From: Streptomyces sp. OR43 | GTDB lineage: Bacteria; Actinomycetota; Actinomycetes; Streptomycetales; Streptomycetaceae | Direction: 5' to 3' | Assembly (NCBI RefSeq): GCF_008042275.1 | Contig: NZ_RDBK01000043.1 | Location: 4,202,818-4,266,817, forward strand | DNA: 64,000 bases | Shown here: one piece after another, positions 61,658 to 64,000 of the stretch | How positions within the stretch are numbered: position 1 is the first letter of the stretch | Layout of the letters: each line of letters begins with the position of its first letter | Program-made: the position numbers and the translations under genes | Notes under the pieces: generated by a model | Database searches by the model: none | Told to the model about the DNA's origin: nothing | What the model saw: the letters and a program-made list of their open reading frames with translations, nothing else

Positions 61658-62377
61658 TCAGCCCCGGGCGCGGGCCTCGGAGATCCGGCGCCTGACCGGG
61701 GCGTAGTGCTCGCCGAGCGCCTTGATGAACCCGTCGATGTCGCCGGCCCGGGCGGCGTCCACGATGGCCTGGTGGGCGGCGATCGTCTCCGTCTCGTCGC
61801 TGTGCGTGAAGCCGTCCAGGTGCGGTGCGACGATCGCGTACACGTCCCAGAAGGCCATCGACAGCTGGCCGATCAGATCGTTGTCGAGCGGCGCCACGAG
61901 CAGGGCGTGGAAGGCGCGGTCGGCGGCGACGAAGCCGTGCCCGTCCTGGGCCCCGGTCGCCCGCATCGTGGCCACCAGGCCGTCCAGGGCGTCCAGCTGT
62001 TCCGCGGTGAGCAGCGAGACGATCCGGTCGGCCCGCCCGCGCTCGAAGAGCTCGCGCACGTCGACCAGGTCGGACATCACCTGGAAGTCGTCGTCGGGCG
62101 AGAGCAGCCCGCGGAAGGTGAGGCTCTCCACCAGGGCGGACAGGCTCAGCCGGCCGACGTAGGTGCCGTGTCCGTGCCTGACCTCCACGATGTCCAGCGC
62201 GTTGAGGATCTTGACGGCCTCGCGGACGCTGGAGCGGCTGGCGCCGAGCGCCTCGCAGAGGGCGGGCTCCGTGGGCAGCGGGTCTCCGGGACGAAGTCTC
62301 TTCTCGAGGATGTACCGCTTGATGCCGTCGACGACTTCCTGCCGGAGCAGCTGTCGCCCGGGCCTCGTTCCGGACAT
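61658..62377 (-). CDS. FadR/GntR family regulator, second of the sialic-acid locus
   Basis: A 239-residue regulator. The winged helix is about 12-75 (VDGIKRYILEKRLRPGDPLP, ALGASRSSVREAVKILNALD, VRHGHGTYVGRLS). The FCD domain has Asp and His in ADRAFHALL, His in AHQAIVDAA and His in LGEHYAPV. It resembles the regulator at 52945 in layout and in the GTYVGRLSLS/GTFVGSLSLS hinge. It is divergent from the binding-protein gene at 62548 with operator C between. GGGGAG stands before the ATG at 62377. Confidence 0.91.
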   Translation of the reverse strand: MSGTRPGRQLLRQEVVDGIKRYILEKRLRPGDPLPTEPALCEALGASRSSVREAVKILNALDIVEVRHGHGTYVGRLSLSALVESLTFRGLLSPDDDFQVMSDLVDVRELFERGRADRIVSLLTAEQLDALDGLVATMRATGAQDGHGFVAADRAFHALLVAPLDNDLIGQLSMAFWDVYAIVAPHLDGFTHSDETETIAAHQAIVDAARAGDIDGFIKALGEHYAPVRRRISEARARG

Positions 62378-62409
62378 ATGTGAACTCCCCACCTCTTGAC
62401 CCCCATCGA

Positions 62410-62437
62410 TTGTCAAGCTACGTTCCCACGCTATCAA
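62410..62437 (+). promoter_or_regulatory. promoter of the solute-binding protein operon
   Basis: TTGTCA (62410-62415), a 16-base spacer and TATCAA (62432-62437) form a sigma-70-like promoter. Operator C starts two bases after the -10 element and covers the likely transcription start. Confidence 0.66.
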
Positions 62438-62438
62438 G

Positions 62439-62463
62439 GCATCAGACATCTGACGTCTGATGC
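62439..62463. promoter_or_regulatory. operator C of the sialic-acid regulon
   Basis: A 25-base palindrome in which 11 of 12 pairs match: arms GCATCAGACATC (62439-62450) and GACGTCTGATGC (62452-62463) around a central T. Its reverse strand contains AGACGTCAGATGTCT, the same core as operators A and B. It lies between the second FadR-type gene and the binding-protein gene. Confidence 0.8.
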
Positions 62464-62547
62464 GTAAGGATCCACGGTCTCCCGTGGGCCTGTGCCGGAC
62501 CCACCGTTCTTACCCCTGACGCCCCACCTCAAGTCCCTGGAGGACCC

Positions 62548-64000
62548 GTGCCCGAGCTGAGATCAGCCGGTGTCGAGCGCCGCACCTTCCTGCGTTACAC
62601 CAGTGCCGTCGGTGCCGCGGCCGCCCTCACGGCGGGCCTTTCCGCGTGCGGAGGCCCGTCCTCGACCTCCGACGGCTCGACGGGCGGGGGCGGCGACACC
62701 GGTCTCATCGAGGCCGGTATGTCCTACCCGCTGTCGACGGGCTTCGACCCGATGATCACGTCGGGTGCGACGCCGTACGCCGCCAATATGCACATCTTCG
62801 AGGGTCTGGTGGATCTCGATCCGGCAACACTCGTGGCACGGCCCGCGCTCGCCACCGAGATGCCGAAGAAGATCAACGCGACCACCTACCGCGCCACGCT
62901 GCGCAAGGGCGCGACCTTCCACGACGGCTCGGCCGTCACCGCCGACGACGTCGTGTTCAGCTTCGAACGCATCCTGGACCCGAAGAACGCCTCGCTGATG
63001 GCACAGTTCGTGCCCTTCATCGACACCGTCAAGGCCGTCGACGCCGGCACGGTCGAGTTCAAGCTCAAGTACCCCTTCGCGCTCTTCCCGTCCCGCATCG
63101 CCGTGGCCCGGATCGTGCCGAAGAAGATCGTCGAGGCGGACGTCAAGGCGTTCGACGCCAAGCCCGTCGGCTCGGGGCCGTACAAGTTCATCTCGGCGAC
63201 CCGCGAGGACAAGATCGTCTTCGAGAAGTACGAGAAGTACAACGGCGCCCACCCCGCCAAGGCCAAGAAGATGATCTGGCGCCTCATATCCGACCAGTCG
63301 GCCCGGGTCAGCGCCATGCAGTCCGGCCGCGTCCAGGCCATCGAGGACGTCCCCTACATCGACGTGAAGGGGCTCTCCGGCTCGGCGAAGACCGAGTCCG
63401 TGCAGTCCTTCGGCCTGCTCTTCCTGATGTTCAACACCGCCGACAAGCGGTTCGCCGACAAGCGGGTCCGTCAGGCCCTGCACTACGCGCTCGACACCGA
63501 GAAGATCATCAAGACCGCCATGGTCGGCAACGCCGCGGCCGCCACGGGCTACGTCCCCACGACGCACCCGGACTACCACAAGGCCGCCACCGTCTACACG
63601 CACGACGTGGCCAAGGCGAAGAAGCTGCTCGCCGAGGCCGGGGTGAAGGACCTCAAGTTCACCGTCCTGACCACCGACACCGGCTGGGTCAAGGACATCG
63701 CCCCGCTGATCAAGGAGAGCTGGGCCGCGGCCGGCATCGAGGCCACCCTCGGCATCGCCCAGTCCGCCGCCCAGTACGCCAAGGTCGACAGCGGTGACTT
63801 CGAGGTACTCGTCGCCCCCGGCGACCCCTCCGTCTTCGGCAACGACGTGGACCTGCTGATGCGCTGGTTCTACTACGGCTTCTGGCCGGAGAACCGCTAC
63901 GGCTGGTCCAAGACCGCCGAGTACAAGAAGGTCAAGCAGCTCCTCGACAAGGCCGCCCAGTCCGGCGACGAGGCGACCCGCAAGCAGCTGTGGGGCCAGA
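62548..64000 (+). CDS. family-5 ABC substrate-binding lipoprotein, SatA-like (3' end outside window)
   Basis: The visible 484 residues start at GTG 62548 after GGAGG. The signal combines a twin-Arg-like [20 protein letters not shown] with the lipobox LSAC (Cys34). The mature part is an SBP_bac_5 protein (DdpA/OppA class): [36 protein letters not shown] and [21 protein letters not shown]. Such proteins bind peptides, but sialic-acid ABC transporters of the SatABCD/SiaEFGI type use the same family. The regulon operator before it points to sialic acid. The permease and ATPase genes should follow to the right of the window. Confidence 0.9.
   Translation, partial: MPELRSAGVERRTFLRYTSAVGAAAALTAGLSACGGPSSTSDGSTGGGGDTGLIEAGMSYPLSTGFDPMITSGATPYAANMHIFEGLVDLDPATLVARPALATEMPKKINATTYRATLRKGATFHDGSAVTADDVVFSFERILDPKNASLMAQFVPFIDTVKAVDAGTVEFKLKYPFALFPSRIAVARIVPKKIVEADVKAFDAKPVGSGPYKFISATREDKIVFEKYEKYNGAHPAKAKKMIWRLISDQSARVSAMQSGRVQAIEDVPYIDVKGLSGSAKTESVQSFGLLFLMFNTADKRFADKRVRQALHYALDTEKIIKTAMVGNAAAATGYVPTTHPDYHKAATVYTHDVAKAKKLLAEAGVKDLKFTVLTTDTGWVKDIAPLIKESWAAAGIEATLGIAQSAAQYAKVDSGDFEVLVAPGDPSVFGNDVDLLMRWFYYGFWPENRYGWSKTAEYKKVKQLLDKAAQSGDEATRKQLWGQ

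Noticed and set aside
48666-64000. Natural-product biosynthesis cluster including the monooxygenase, MFS and ABC exporter
   Set aside because: There is no core synthase (PKS, NRPS, terpene or RiPP), and nanE, nanK, nanA and the sialidase give a clear catabolic reading.

Overview
The window is a 64 kb piece of a Streptomyces-type chromosome. The DNA is very GC-rich, codon third positions are almost all G or C, GTG starts are common, and several gene families are typical of actinobacteria (mycothiol-linked proteins, HEPN protein of the SAV2148 type, DUF1707-FHA protein, the sulfur leader peptide). I recognised about 57 protein-coding genes. I found no rRNA, tRNA, CRISPR array, insertion sequence or prophage.

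Layout. 1-5178: end of an ABC exporter of the FtsX/MacB type, a NarL-type two-component pair, a VOC protein, a small P-loop kinase and an M24 peptidase. 5189-14895: glycogen/trehalose genes treZ, treY and glgX, interrupted by a GNAT protein, a DUF1707-FHA protein and a shortened cytochrome P450. 15282-25893: a HEPN-family protein, a DEDDh exonuclease, an aminoglycoside-phosphotransferase-like kinase, a carbohydrate ABC transporter (two permeases and a lipoprotein), a secreted subtilase, an ABC ATPase with an aldo/keto reductase, and a mycothiol-type DinB protein.

25960-36114: an Rv2466c-like thioredoxin-fold protein, then a minus-strand run of about 9.5 kb for sulfur assimilation. It reads, in transcription order: short leader peptide, sulfite reductase, 59-residue zinc-ribbon protein, CysH, CysC, CysD, CysN, a possible second leader ORF, SsuA, SsuB, SsuC and a CbiX/SirB chelatase. 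It covers sulfate activation and reduction, sulfonate uptake, and part of siroheme supply for the sulfite reductase.

36321-48604: regulators, an AidB-like acyl-CoA dehydrogenase, a YihY membrane protein, and a catabolic set made of a double-length 3-hydroxyacyl-CoA dehydrogenase, a two-subunit CoA-transferase, a LysR regulator and a thiolase. This set resembles the last steps of 3-oxoadipate or phenylacetate degradation.

48666-64000: the most interesting part, a probable sialic-acid utilisation locus. An MFS transporter (NanT-like), NanE, NanK and NanA form one minus-strand operon divergent from a FadR-type regulator. After an unrelated TetR-ABC-monooxygenase block comes a second operon: a CE7-type esterase, an SGNH esterase with an N-terminal CBM40-like sialic-acid-binding domain, and a secreted sialidase. 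It is followed by a second FadR-type regulator and a family-5 solute-binding lipoprotein like those of SatA-type sialic-acid ABC transporters; this last gene runs off the window. Three near-identical operator sequences (52860, 61528, 62444) lie just downstream of readable -35/-10 promoters of the three operons and tie the locus into one regulon. The picture is extracellular de-O-acetylation and cleavage of sialoglycans, two possible uptake routes, and conversion of the sugar to GlcNAc-6-P.
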